47,308 bases of DNA from Paludibacter sp. 221 (GTDB taxonomy: Bacteria > Bacteroidota > Bacteroidia > Bacteroidales > Paludibacteraceae): positions 1 to 47,308 of the forward strand of contig NZ_QVMH01000012.1 of NCBI RefSeq assembly GCF_010501035.1, read 5' to 3'. A program made the translations under genes and the position numbers. Below are positions 26,670-36,113 of the stretch, piece after piece. The stretch's first letter is position 1, and every line of letters begins with the position of its first letter. The notes beneath the pieces are model-generated. The model saw nothing but the letters and a program-made list of their open reading frames with translations, was not told where the DNA came from and did not search any database.

Positions 26670-29600
26670 TTATTTGTTCAACAACTTTATATTTTTCACC
26701 TCTTTTTCAGTTATTACTTTTATCAAACCTACTGCCGACAGTCGGTCAGGCATAGGAATAGTACAGTAACTCATGTTCACATTATCCCTCGTGTACATTA
26801 TGCGTCCTTGCATATCGTATATATAAAGTTGCTTTATCGGGTTTGAATCATTGGAGATTACATGTATCGCATCCGCACCCGTATATACCGACAACTGACC
26901 GGAAAGGGCATCTTCGTCAGCAGTTACCCTTTTAGGAGAGATTAATACGAAAAACCTGTCTTCCGAAGGGATAATCGCATTTTGAGCATCTCTCGCCGGC
27001 TGATAATCAAAACTATAATCGTACTCAGAATAGTTGCTCAGATTTATACTACTATTTTTCTGAGTATCGATAAAAGTTATATCCGCGTCATAACGCTCCA
27101 TTCCTCTGAATGTAAGAGTTATCTCGCCACTCCACGAAGTAGCCAAACCGATAGGAATTGTGATTCTGTCGGTACCGATAATGTTATTACCAACCCCTAT
27201 TTTGCCGTTGGTATGATTTTTTACCGAATATACTTCGGGCAGCGACTTTATTCCTGAAATAATTTTCCGGCTGTCATAATCGGAAAATACGCTTTGTCCA
27301 CCCTCGCGGCGGGCTATAAAGGTTAATACCGCCCCTGCATCGTTCGAAGCTATAATGTCCAGTTTATCCGATTCATTATCCACCTCGTAGCTATTACTCC
27401 TCAACCGGCTATTGCTGCCCGAAGGACGAATAGTTGATATATTTTCCACATTAAATTCCACGTCATACTCATCGCTTACAATAGCTTGTGAGCTTTTCTC
27501 TACAAGAAACGCCTGCATTGGCGCAATGTACTTATCGGTAGTGATTTCCTGATTTATAACTCCCGAAAAACCACCTACACCATAAGTTACAAAAGCATTG
27601 TCCACCCAAAGATGATAGCACTTCTTGATGACACCTTCGTTATCCTGATATAAATTATCAAAATCGATGGTCGACATATAAGGATTACCTATCAGGGCAA
27701 TCTCACTATCATCGGTAGTACCAAATTTCACAGGATATGTTACATTAGGACTTCCGCCGCTGTTTTCAAAAATAAAACGGTATGCCTCATTTGAACTTCC
27801 CCTGTTATAACTTTCGGTATTGCGGGTTACTTCCAAATAATCGGGATAAGAGGAATCGCCTCCACGGAAACCATTAAATGTGCTTGTTGTTGCTCCCTTA
27901 TCGTATGTATGAATACGGTGTGCACGGCTCATATCCTCATTCTCAAAATATGGCAATTCCATAATGCCGTTAGTTTGCTGTAAGCCATACTTGCGCGATT
28001 CGTCACTTATGGGAGAATCAATGCCTTCGCCAAACTCAAAATATGGTTTGTTAGCCTGATATTTATTCATCCAGACAATCACTCCTTCGCCAGCTGTAAA
28101 TTCTTCCACCGAGCTTGTAAAATAATCACTCCAATTTGCCCTGAAAATAGTTCCGCTTGCTTCTTTCGAGGCATCGAACTTTCGCAGGAAAGTACCGGGA
28201 TAACCACCAAAAGAAAAGTCTCCGCTTACTACTTTTTTCAGAGGTAAAGAAAGCATATGCCATTTATTACGGCTCAATGCCGATGCCGACTTTTGAGCAG
28301 AGAAAGCCAAATGGTCGCTCAAAGTATTGCTTTTTTGCTGAATGCTGTTCGGATTTTCCAATCCAAAGTTTATCTGCACGTGCGCTTTTTCGTAAGTCAG
28401 CAAGTCGGGGCGTCCAAGCTCCCCTCCATGCATGAAGTATATATTATGACATACGTTATTCTCTTTTTCTCCAGTCAACATAGGATAGTTCAAAACATTA
28501 CCCGGAATGTAAACATCAGTATCCGCATCGGGTACTTGATTTAATGTCCAGTTAGCCGGATTGTTCCAATTATTATCTGCTCCTACCCAAACAGACTTAT
28601 AAACCGTATTAGCTGAACTTTCAAAAGTAGCCCGTGCTTGTGTAAGAATATCTAAATCTGCTCTGCTAACCGGATTAGCTGCTTTTGCTGCATTAATTGC
28701 TGTACGGAAAAGTTCAACGTTCTCTTCAGAATATTGTCCGCCATCTTCTCCTATTTCTGACGAGGCTATTAATTTTTCGGCTGATAATATCGCGTCGTCC
28801 AATACCTGTTGGATAGACTGAGTACTTGTATTTATCCGTACGTTGAAAGTTGCCACAGCAAGTGTTAGTGCATTTCTCTCGGCTTTAGTCACTGTAGTTC
28901 CATGTTTTTCTACCAACTCGGCCGCCTTTAGCGCTACGATAAAATCATCTATTATTGTTTGATAACACTCACCCGTTTGCTCTCCCACACAGGTTGCAGC
29001 CAGCTTATCGCGGGCAGCCTGAAGCTGAGTACAGAATGCACTGTAATTATCATTTGCCGAATTTTCAAACACTTCTCTGGCAGTTATCAATTTTTCCAAA
29101 GCGTTGTCTACTTCTGCCTGAGAATAACCGTCTTTATTATAAATTACCTCAGTTCCGTCCAAAATAGTTTTGAAAGCGTTATAATCATACTCCTGATACT
29201 GTCCGATACTATTTCCTAATACAGCATTATTAAGCATTATTTTAGATTCGCTTATAGATTCGCCCAGCAAAACCTTATTAGGGTCGTAAGGCAAGTCTAT
29301 CTTAATAAGCTCAAGCCACTCCGATTCATTTTGGCTTGGATATATGGTATTTAAACCCATTGCAAGCCTGTAGTCTCCATTATTTTGCTGTAATGTAAAC
29401 AAGTAGTTACTCCTTGTATCAGCCTCGCCCTCTTTACCATAAATAGCATATAGGTGACGGCTATCATCTGTAGTTTTTACATACCGTATGGTGAAATGCT
29501 GTTTAAATTCACCTTCATTTTTATCCTCCATGCTGAAACCAAAACCCATAGCATGCGATTGCTGCAAATACTTATCTCCCTGATGAATATAGAAAAAGCC

Positions 29601-32471
29601 GTCTTTGCCTTCTACGCTTTGGAACTCCCAGAATTGCTTGTCGTCGCCTTGTGAGTACAACTGCCCTGTAAATAAATTAGTTGCATCTGAATTGTACACA
29701 ATGTATCTTTTTTGCAGATTCATCATTATACGGTATTTCTCCCCTGCTGCCGGAGTAAATTCGGGAACAATGATAGATGCTCTATAAGCAGATAAAGCGG
29801 CATCTAACGCAACCTTTGCGTTATCCACTATGGTTTGCGTCAATCCTTCGCCATTCAGTACATCTACAGCATCCTGTATAGCTGCTGCAAACACAGCACG
29901 TGCCTCAGCAGGATATTTCCCGCCTTCGGTACCTTCAACGGTTGTGTTATAAAACGCCTGAGCTGTACCTATAGACGATTCTAACTCCTCTGTAAATACC
30001 GTACCTTCTTTTATAATAGCTATTTTCGAGGCATCAGCTATAGCATCAGCACAACCGGCTCTTTCTTCATTCAGGTAGAATACCAGATATTTGTTCTGAC
30101 TAACATTCAGGAATGTGTAATAATCTATTCCGTTTGCAGTTTCTGAGTGAGCCATACTCCAATAACAATCATCGCCAACAGTATCTTTTGCCTTTACATC
30201 CGAAACTGTAGCATAAATATATTTACCTGTTTGAGTTTTGATAGAATAAACCTGATTTTCGCCTACTACAGACGAAACAAATTCATATAATTGAGTAGAG
30301 GATTCGGACGTTGCTACTTTCTGAATATCATCCGCCTCATTGTCCAGATAACCACCTGCCTGAGATGTTATACGATACAGTTCGGTTGCTTCCGGACTGA
30401 AAACAGGAGCTTGCCACAGGTCATTGTAAGCGTCTATTTTTGCATACACATCAACAATAAGATTGTTCAGGGCAGCCCCCACAGGAGAGTAATTTAATGC
30501 TACCAAATGCGATTCAAGAGTTTCTTTTACATTGGTAAGGCTAAGTGTTTCAGACTCGCCCGAAGTTCCTCCTTTAGTAAACACCGCATCAACTTTATCT
30601 AACAGAGGTTGCAGGACTTTACGTTTCTGAGCGTTAGTAGGAGTTACTTCTTCGAAACGGAAAGTAGTATATCCATTTCCCTGCTTAGGCTTATCAAAAG
30701 AAATATTCTGATTTAAATTAGTATTATCTGCTCCAAGGTAGTTATTTGTTTTACATTTGATATAATAATACCCTGCATCGTCATATACGAATGTGAATTT
30801 AGAAATATCGCCATCAAAGTTTTTATTATATTTGTTTTGCCAACTACCAGCAGTTTCGTTTGCTACATATTCCTGAGTTGAAAGCTGTTGTAAATTATAT
30901 TCTTCCGCTTCCGGATTCATTTTCAATATCACAAAAACCTGATTATCGTCCACATACGGTTGGATAACCGCTCTATCCCCATCACGCCCTATATATTGTG
31001 AATTTGGAGAATCTACGTGCCTTATTTTATACAGTTTCCCCACTTCGGGCTTAGTCATCGAGGCTTTATATGCCTTTACACTTGCATTTGTATCTCTGAT
31101 TAGGTTGTTTAAAGCATCCCCTTCCTGTAAACTATCCAAATCTCCTAAATATAATTCAAGAGCACTTTTAATATCATTTATTTCCTGAGTTTCTACAGCC
31201 CCAAATTGTGCGTCAATGGCAAGTACATTATTCACTTGTTCCAGCAACGATTCTAATACTACTTGTTTCTGAGTATTTGTAAGAAGCACTTCTTCAAAAA
31301 CAAAGCGGGAAAGTGCTTCTTTGTTCTTATTGAAAAATATCCTTGAATCTTCATTATTATTTATGCCTATGTAATTATTAGGCATTGTTTTACATTTAAT
31401 ATAAATATATCCTGTAAGGTCGGCTTCGAAGTAAAACTTGGAAATATCTTCTTCGTACGAGTTAGTATATTTACTTTCCCACAAGGCCACACCACGGTTT
31501 GCCATATAATCTCCGGTCGAGAACTGCTGTATATTATATTCTTCCGAATCATTATCCATCTTCAATATAAAGAATAATTGGTCTTCTCCTGTAAAATCCT
31601 GAGCAATAGGCCAGTCCGAATTATCTCTACCGATATAAACTTCGGGAGCCGAATCATAATGCTTGATTTTATAAAGTTTCCCTGCCTGAGGATAGGTCAA
31701 CCCTTCAATATCTTTTGTAGTGAATGTGACTGTTTGAGGCAGTCCCTCGTTTCCTGAAAAATCAACCGGAGTTATAGATAAAGAATAGCTTGTACTGGGT
31801 TTTAAGTTTTCCAATACGAAACTTGACACAAAAGAAACCTCGCCTACCCCTCCTCCGTATATATAATAAAAAAAGTGTCCGCTGTCATCATTTCCGCTTA
31901 ATTCCAGTTTAGCAGTAAATTCGGTTGCTTCCGATACCGCAGCAGACGTAATACTTGGAGCCGATTCATCAGCCTCGTCAGCACTATTAAGTTTCGTTAT
32001 ATCATAACTGATTTTATCAGTTTCGCTGTTTCCGCCTACGCTTTGGAATATTGATATTTTCAGCGGATTAGGAATTGTAGCAATAGTAGATGAATATCTT
32101 TGTTGTGTGCCGGAGATTATTTTTTCAAGCTTGTTTTCGGTAAAGTCATTGAACGATTCCCCACTTCTATAACGAAGCTGCGACTCCCAATCGGCACCTC
32201 CTATAGTTCCTCCACTCAAGTCTGTCCAAGCCCACGATTTCGAACCGATGGTTACTACTTTATAATCCACAGTAACACCTTCACGTTTGGTGTCAGGATT
32301 CAGCACTCCCGTACCATACGTTTGGTACAATTCGATACCTTCGCCCCTTATGGAGCCATGCGAAGGTACCGAAGCATATAAAAACGATATAAAGAAAAAA
32401 GAGAAACACAACGCCACCAATCGTTTTAAAACAGAAAGCGGCAAAGAAGCAAAGTAGAAGTTTCTTTTCAT
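26670..32471 (-). CDS. Giant secreted multidomain surface protein
   Basis: About 1933 residues from the ATG giving MKRNFYFASLPLSVLKRLVA, which begins a signal peptide ending near SFLYA. Approximate order: N-terminal non-repetitive region; FN3-like domain (about 170-255); two long similar repeats, each opening GKLYKI(K/R)H then IGRD and continuing with ILKM, YN(I/L)QQ and KFxF (about 263-470 and 477-690); a third related region; helical FIVAR-like modules (TVEGTEGGKYPAEARAVFAA and EIGEDGGQYSEENVELFRTA types); a middle beta-rich region beginning NNWNNPANWTLNQVPDADT; and a tail (QLYIYDMQGRIMYTRDN...IKLLNK) resembling a type IX secretion sorting domain. Probably a cell-surface binding or adhesive protein; T9SS use is inferred from the tail only. 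Confidence 0.85.
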   Translation of the reverse strand: MKRNFYFASLPLSVLKRLVALCFSFFFISFLYASVPSHGSIRGEGIELYQTYGTGVLNPDTKREGVTVDYKVVTIGSKSWAWTDLSGGTIGGADWESQLRYRSGESFNDFTENKLEKIISGTQQRYSSTIATIPNPLKISIFQSVGGNSETDKISYDITKLNSADEADESAPSITSAAVSEATEFTAKLELSGNDDSGHFFYYIYGGGVGEVSFVSSFVLENLKPSTSYSLSITPVDFSGNEGLPQTVTFTTKDIEGLTYPQAGKLYKIKHYDSAPEVYIGRDNSDWPIAQDFTGEDQLFFILKMDNDSEEYNIQQFSTGDYMANRGVALWESKYTNSYEEDISKFYFEADLTGYIYIKCKTMPNNYIGINNNEDSRIFFNKNKEALSRFVFEEVLLTNTQKQVVLESLLEQVNNVLAIDAQFGAVETQEINDIKSALELYLGDLDSLQEGDALNNLIRDTNASVKAYKASMTKPEVGKLYKIRHVDSPNSQYIGRDGDRAVIQPYVDDNQVFVILKMNPEAEEYNLQQLSTQEYVANETAGSWQNKYNKNFDGDISKFTFVYDDAGYYYIKCKTNNYLGADNTNLNQNISFDKPKQGNGYTTFRFEEVTPTNAQKRKVLQPLLDKVDAVFTKGGTSGESETLSLTNVKETLESHLVALNYSPVGAALNNLIVDVYAKIDAYNDLWQAPVFSPEATELYRITSQAGGYLDNEADDIQKVATSESSTQLYEFVSSVVGENQVYSIKTQTGKYIYATVSDVKAKDTVGDDCYWSMAHSETANGIDYYTFLNVSQNKYLVFYLNEERAGCADAIADASKIAIIKEGTVFTEELESSIGTAQAFYNTTVEGTEGGKYPAEARAVFAAAIQDAVDVLNGEGLTQTIVDNAKVALDAALSAYRASIIVPEFTPAAGEKYRIMMNLQKRYIVYNSDATNLFTGQLYSQGDDKQFWEFQSVEGKDGFFYIHQGDKYLQQSHAMGFGFSMEDKNEGEFKQHFTIRYVKTTDDSRHLYAIYGKEGEADTRSNYLFTLQQNNGDYRLAMGLNTIYPSQNESEWLELIKIDLPYDPNKVLLGESISESKIMLNNAVLGNSIGQYQEYDYNAFKTILDGTEVIYNKDGYSQAEVDNALEKLITAREVFENSANDNYSAFCTQLQAARDKLAATCVGEQTGECYQTIIDDFIVALKAAELVEKHGTTVTKAERNALTLAVATFNVRINTSTQSIQQVLDDAILSAEKLIASSEIGEDGGQYSEENVELFRTAINAAKAANPVSRADLDILTQARATFESSANTVYKSVWVGADNNWNNPANWTLNQVPDADTDVYIPGNVLNYPMLTGEKENNVCHNIYFMHGGELGRPDLLTYEKAHVQINFGLENPNSIQQKSNTLSDHLAFSAQKSASALSRNKWHMLSLPLKKVVSGDFSFGGYPGTFLRKFDASKEASGTIFRANWSDYFTSSVEEFTAGEGVIVWMNKYQANKPYFEFGEGIDSPISDESRKYGLQQTNGIMELPYFENEDMSRAHRIHTYDKGATTSTFNGFRGGDSSYPDYLEVTRNTESYNRGSSNEAYRFIFENSGGSPNVTYPVKFGTTDDSEIALIGNPYMSTIDFDNLYQDNEGVIKKCYHLWVDNAFVTYGVGGFSGVINQEITTDKYIAPMQAFLVEKSSQAIVSDEYDVEFNVENISTIRPSGSNSRLRSNSYEVDNESDKLDIIASNDAGAVLTFIARREGGQSVFSDYDSRKIISGIKSLPEVYSVKNHTNGKIGVGNNIIGTDRITIPIGLATSWSGEITLTFRGMERYDADITFIDTQKNSSINLSNYSEYDYSFDYQPARDAQNAIIPSEDRFFVLISPKRVTADEDALSGQLSVYTGADAIHVISNDSNPIKQLYIYDMQGRIMYTRDNVNMSYCTIPMPDRLSAVGLIKVITEKEVKNIKLLNK

Positions 32472-32836
32472 AAATAATAGATTTAAAAATAGATTCACTA
32501 AAAAAATGATATTGAAATCAAGATATCTGTTTCATGAAATATTGTTGATTTAAAAACCGCCTCAGTGTTGTAATTAAAATTACCTGAAAGAAGAGTCTAA
32601 ATATTCAATATTTTTGATGACAAATATTTATTATGACTTTGTTCAAAGGAAGAAAAAAAGGAAATAGATAAAAAAAGGGAGAAGTTATTTTAACTAAAAA
32701 CAGGTAGTTTGTATAGTTATAATGAGTTTTTATTTTCAACTTGTTGAGGTTTTGTTGAAACTGAATAAAAACAAAACTGAATAAAAAATGGGAAAAGATA
32801 AAAGGATGGATAAAAAATAACAATAAAATAGTATAT
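32472..32836. other. AT-rich leader and left flank of the element
   Basis: This holds the upstream region of the giant gene and then low-complexity A/T sequence up to the left 28-bp repeat. I see no TAnnTTTG element at a convincing distance and no gene; one frame of 84 codons running through it is Phe/Leu low-complexity. Confidence 0.5.
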
Positions 32837-32864
32837 AAAAAAAGAAAGGTTGTCATCACGACAA
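32837..32864. repeat. Left 28-bp direct repeat (putative attL)
   Basis: Identical over 28 bases to 42947-42974; its recognisable centre is GGTTGTCATCACGACAA preceded by AAAAAAAGAAA. Outside the 28 bases the sequences diverge at once (TAAATC here, CCCAAT at the right copy). Confidence 0.75.
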
Positions 32865-32969
32865 TAAATCTTCTTCTTTTAACCAGCTATAAATCAGCTT
32901 CTTTTTCTTTCCGGACAATCAAAATGTACATCGAAGTATACATGAGATAGCAAAATTTGACATAAATTT
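32837..32969 (-). ncRNA. Candidate small transcription unit ending in the left repeat
   Basis: A minus-strand -7 element TATATTTG (32976-32983) with a TTG at 33006-33008 (22-base spacing, slightly long) would start a transcript near 32969. The transcript ends in TTGTCGTGATGACAACC plus a T-run, that is, in the left 28-bp repeat acting as terminator. Within it is an 18-codon frame, MYTSMYILIVRKEKEADL (32887-32943). I cannot tell whether the RNA or the peptide matters. Confidence 0.35.
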
Positions 32970-33123
32970 ATTTTGCAAATATATATATGGTAAGTCTTGT
33001 TCTACCAAGCTAAATATTAATTCTTTTTGAAATGTTGCCGTATACAATGTACGACTTCGAAAAAACACGGACATGGTAGAGAACATAACTCAATTTTTGT
33101 TTCGAAAATCCTGAAATAGCCCA

Positions 33124-34293
33124 TTAATATCCCATTCCAAATGTCCAAAGTGGAATGACATTGTTGTATCCAAATTCGATATCATCTTTCACAACAAACC
33201 CTTTCTCCGCTTGCTGGATTTGTTTTTGTTTTTTATTCTTCCCGCCAATTTCAAACGTCATGTCATCAATCTGGAAATCGGCAGTACGGGAACTTATTAC
33301 ATCCGCCATAACTCTTGTCTGGTTCAGAAAGAAAGTTTCGCGAATATTTCCGATATTGGCGTTTTCTTCGGCCAAATTATATATCAAGTTGGTGTTGTCT
33401 AAATAGATTTTATCAACTTTGCCCAATCCTCTGATTCCGCCTGTATCATCGCGCAACTGGCTGATTAATCCGGCTTCTTCTATATACAGGCAGTAATCCG
33501 CGATATTATTCCGGCTGGCGGAAAGTATCTCGGCAATTTTACTCATATTAGGCTTGAACGGCGCACTTTTAGCAATAATGGAAAGAAGTTGCTTTAATTT
33601 CCGTCCGGTCGCCATGTTCATATCGGCAAACATGGGAATATCCGATTCCAGCGTTTGATTGATTATCTGCATTAAGCGCATATCAAAATCATCATCTTTT
33701 GCAAAAGGATAATAACCGCGTTTGAGATAATCGCTGAAATAAGGAAGCGGGTGTTTTAACTCTGCGATTTCCACTTTATTTCCGATAATATCTTCCAACG
33801 AATAAATCGCTGTGGAAATATTGTGAAATAATTGCAGGTATTCCCTAAACGATAATCCCTGCATGTTATACATTACTGCGCGACGGCTCAAATCTGAAGC
33901 TCCTTTCTTTATATCCAGAATGGAAGAGCCGGTAAAAACGACATTCAATTCCGAATGATAATCGTAAATCAGTTTTAGTTCCTTCGCCCAATCCTTATAT
34001 TTATGGATTTCATCAATAAACAGATATTTTCCGCCTTGTTTTACGAAAGTATCTGCTAAATCTAACAGTTTATTATCCGTGAAATAAAAATCTTCCGCAG
34101 TAACATAAAGTGTTTCCTTCGGATTCAGATTTGTCTTGATATGTTGCAATACCAATGTCGTTTTTCCGACTCCACGCGGTCCGACAAGACCAATCATGCG
34201 GTTTTTCCAATTGATTTTATCGTAAATATACCGCAAAAACTGCGTGTCTGTTTCACGCAATAGTTTTTGAAAATACTCTAATAACTTATCCAT
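33124..34293 (-). CDS. AAA family ATPase with DUF4143-type C-terminus
   Basis: 389 residues from the ATG giving MDKLLEYFQK; a TTG six codons upstream lies inside the promoter and is rejected. Walker A GPRGVGKTT is at 38-46 and Walker B YLFIDEIHK has Asp94-Glu95, followed by the arginine-finger-like region FTGSSIL. The C-terminal part (about 230-389) has the DUF4143-like FEIGGKNK nuclease-like strand. This family is widespread in Bacteroidetes accessory regions with no settled function. It is transcribed away from the Wadjet operon across a shared regulatory gap and lies inside the repeat-bounded element, so it may be element cargo or a regulator. Confidence 0.88.
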   Translation of the reverse strand: MDKLLEYFQKLLRETDTQFLRYIYDKINWKNRMIGLVGPRGVGKTTLVLQHIKTNLNPKETLYVTAEDFYFTDNKLLDLADTFVKQGGKYLFIDEIHKYKDWAKELKLIYDYHSELNVVFTGSSILDIKKGASDLSRRAVMYNMQGLSFREYLQLFHNISTAIYSLEDIIGNKVEIAELKHPLPYFSDYLKRGYYPFAKDDDFDMRLMQIINQTLESDIPMFADMNMATGRKLKQLLSIIAKSAPFKPNMSKIAEILSASRNNIADYCLYIEEAGLISQLRDDTGGIRGLGKVDKIYLDNTNLIYNLAEENANIGNIRETFFLNQTRVMADVISSRTADFQIDDMTFEIGGKNKKQKQIQQAEKGFVVKDDIEFGYNNVIPLWTFGMGY

Positions 34294-34308
34294 AATAATT
34301 GTTTTTTG

Positions 34309-34316
34309 CAAAGATA
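34309..34316 (-). promoter_or_regulatory. -7 element of the AAA ATPase gene
   Basis: Minus strand TATCTTTG matches TAnnTTTG, 15 bases before the ATG. Confidence 0.55.
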
Positions 34317-34484
34317 ATCAAATTGCACTATAAAAGTGCAAATACTGAGTGAAAATGCACTGTGGAAATGCAAAATACTATTCAAATTAGAAAAAAGTTT
34401 CTTGGACACTGAACTACTTTATGATCGCAGTTTGTGCCTCGTAATAGCAAGGGTGAAGTTTTGTAAACAGCGATGGACAGGGAT
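34317..34484. other. Divergent gap between the AAA gene and jetA, left part
   Basis: No gene visible. It contains small TGCA-based inverted pairs (TTGCACT...AGTGCAA at about 34322-34341 and TGCACTGTGGAAATGCA) near the AAA promoter, possible operator half-sites for that gene. Confidence 0.4.
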
Positions 34485-34548
34485 AATTACCCTGTTTTTA
34501 CAACAATTACCCTGTTAAGGTAATTGTGGTTGTTTTAAGGTAATTGTG
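34485..34548. promoter_or_regulatory. Operator-like array upstream of the jet operon
   Basis: AATTACCCTGTT occurs at 34485-34496 and 34505-34516, and AAGGTAATTGTG at 34517-34528 and 34537-34548; each pair has an exact 20-base period. The middle pair forms the palindrome CAATTACC-7-GGTAATTG. Four half-sites, two in each direction, suggest cooperative binding of a dimeric regulator, or alternative RNA hairpins, before the Wadjet genes. Confidence 0.6.
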
Positions 34549-34624
34549 TAGGTCTCTTAAATATCAGGTTGATTCTTAAACAACCATTCTATTCAAAAGC
34601 ACTTAAAATCAAACAAAAAAAAGG

Positions 34625-34632
34625 TATTTTTG
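34625..34632 (+). promoter_or_regulatory. -7 element of the jet operon
   Basis: TATTTTTG matches TAnnTTTG, 24 bases before the jetA ATG. Confidence 0.55.
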
Positions 34633-34655
34633 TAGATGATATTTGAAAATAATTT

Positions 34656-36113
34656 ATGGATAAAATAAAATTGTCGGACATATTAAAAAACTCACCAAGT
34701 GTAGAATTGCTAAAATTAAGAAACCGAGAGTTTATTCTTCTGTTTTTTGTCGAAGTTTTCGCGCAAGAAAGTGTTGTTTCGTCCGAGAATATTCATTATA
34801 AGTTGGAGTCCTATTTGGAAGAAAAAGGAATTGAAGTTGACGATGAAAACGAAAGCAAATTTAGCGACACATATGAAGATAAAGCAAAAAAATATATTCA
34901 AAAATGGGCTGACAGTGGTTTCTTGACAAATTATCAAAATGAATCGGGAGAAATTTTTTATGAACTTTCGTCCTATTCGAGTAAAACGCTTGATTGGTTG
35001 AGCAATCTAAAAAAAGAAGAATATATTGGTACAGAATCCAAATTCAAAGCACTTTTTAATCAACTCAAGGAACTAGTCGAATTTACGAGCGAAGATAAAG
35101 AAAAGCGTTTACAACTCCTTGAAGATAAAAAATTAGAACTCGAACAGCAAATTCAACGCCTTAAAATGGGTGAAGATATTAAGGTTTTTGAAGAGTATGA
35201 AATTGTGCCGAGATTTAAAGATTTGAACAAAATTGCCAAAGAATTACTTTCTGATTTCAAGGAAGTTGACGACAATTTCAAGATAATTATCAAAGAAATT
35301 TATCAAAAACAAAGCGACACTTCTCTTAACAAAGGCTCTATTCTACAATATACTTTCGACGCATTAGCTCAATTAAAAGATAGTTCGCAAGGCAAGAGTT
35401 TTTATGCTTTTTGGGAGTTCCTGCTTTCGTCTGAATTACAACAAGAGTGGGACGAATTGACACAAACATTGTATCAAATGCTTGACGAAAAAAACATTGA
35501 AATTAGTGATGTTTTTTTGAAAGACATGAAGCGCCATTTGTTCGATTCGGGACAGAAAGTTTACAAAACGAATGATAAAATGGCAGAAAAATTGAGCCGG
35601 ATTATTCGAGAAACAGAAGTTTCAAAAACGGAAGTTACCAAAAATCTTATTCAAGAAATTAAAAAATTGTTACTTGAAACAAGCAAAACAAAAACAAAAA
35701 AGAATCCTGATATTTCCCTTGAAATTGAAGAGATGGAAATCAGTCTGCCTTTTGAACGGAAACTGACTTACGAACAATCAGAAGAAATTGTTTATAAGGA
35801 TAAACCACTATTAGCAGAAGCGAACATTACAGATTTTGATAGCCTTCATAAATTGTTTAATCCTTACGTTGTAGATAAAAAAATATTGCGAAAGCACATT
35901 AAAGAGGTCTTGAACAAAAAATCACAAGCAACTATCCATGAAATCATAGAAGATAAAGGTGGTCTGTCCAAAGGACTTCCCGAACTATTTGGTTATGTTT
36001 CTTTGGCAAGAGAATTTAAGCATACTGTAAATACCAATAAAACACAATCCATTTTGTTTGACGAGGTAAACAAAAAATCCATTCAAATTCCAGAAATAAT
36101 ATTGACAAAATGA
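34656..36113 (+). CDS. jetA: Wadjet defence protein JetA (DUF3375 family)
   Basis: 485 residues, kleisin-like subunit of the Wadjet plasmid-defence complex. The N-terminus is predicted winged-helix (about 1-110, DKIKLSDILKNSPSVELLKL...); a long charged helix and coiled coil follow (about 130-330), then a C-terminal helical region. The family call rests mainly on gene order and size, as DUF3375 sequence is weakly conserved: DUF3375, DUF4194, SMC-like ATPase, DUF3322/DUF2220 in that order is diagnostic of Wadjet, most like type I. The jetB start overlaps this stop (ATGA), indicating coupled translation. A promoter element and a repeat array lie upstream. Confidence 0.88.
   Translation: MDKIKLSDILKNSPSVELLKLRNREFILLFFVEVFAQESVVSSENIHYKLESYLEEKGIEVDDENESKFSDTYEDKAKKYIQKWADSGFLTNYQNESGEIFYELSSYSSKTLDWLSNLKKEEYIGTESKFKALFNQLKELVEFTSEDKEKRLQLLEDKKLELEQQIQRLKMGEDIKVFEEYEIVPRFKDLNKIAKELLSDFKEVDDNFKIIIKEIYQKQSDTSLNKGSILQYTFDALAQLKDSSQGKSFYAFWEFLLSSELQQEWDELTQTLYQMLDEKNIEISDVFLKDMKRHLFDSGQKVYKTNDKMAEKLSRIIRETEVSKTEVTKNLIQEIKKLLLETSKTKTKKNPDISLEIEEMEISLPFERKLTYEQSEEIVYKDKPLLAEANITDFDSLHKLFNPYVVDKKILRKHIKEVLNKKSQATIHEIIEDKGGLSKGLPELFGYVSLAREFKHTVNTNKTQSILFDEVNKKSIQIPEIILTK

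Noticed and set aside
32605-32859. 84-codon minus-strand frame across the left repeat
   Set aside because: Phe/Leu/Ile low-complexity from A/T-rich DNA, starts inside the hairpin, and crosses the element boundary.
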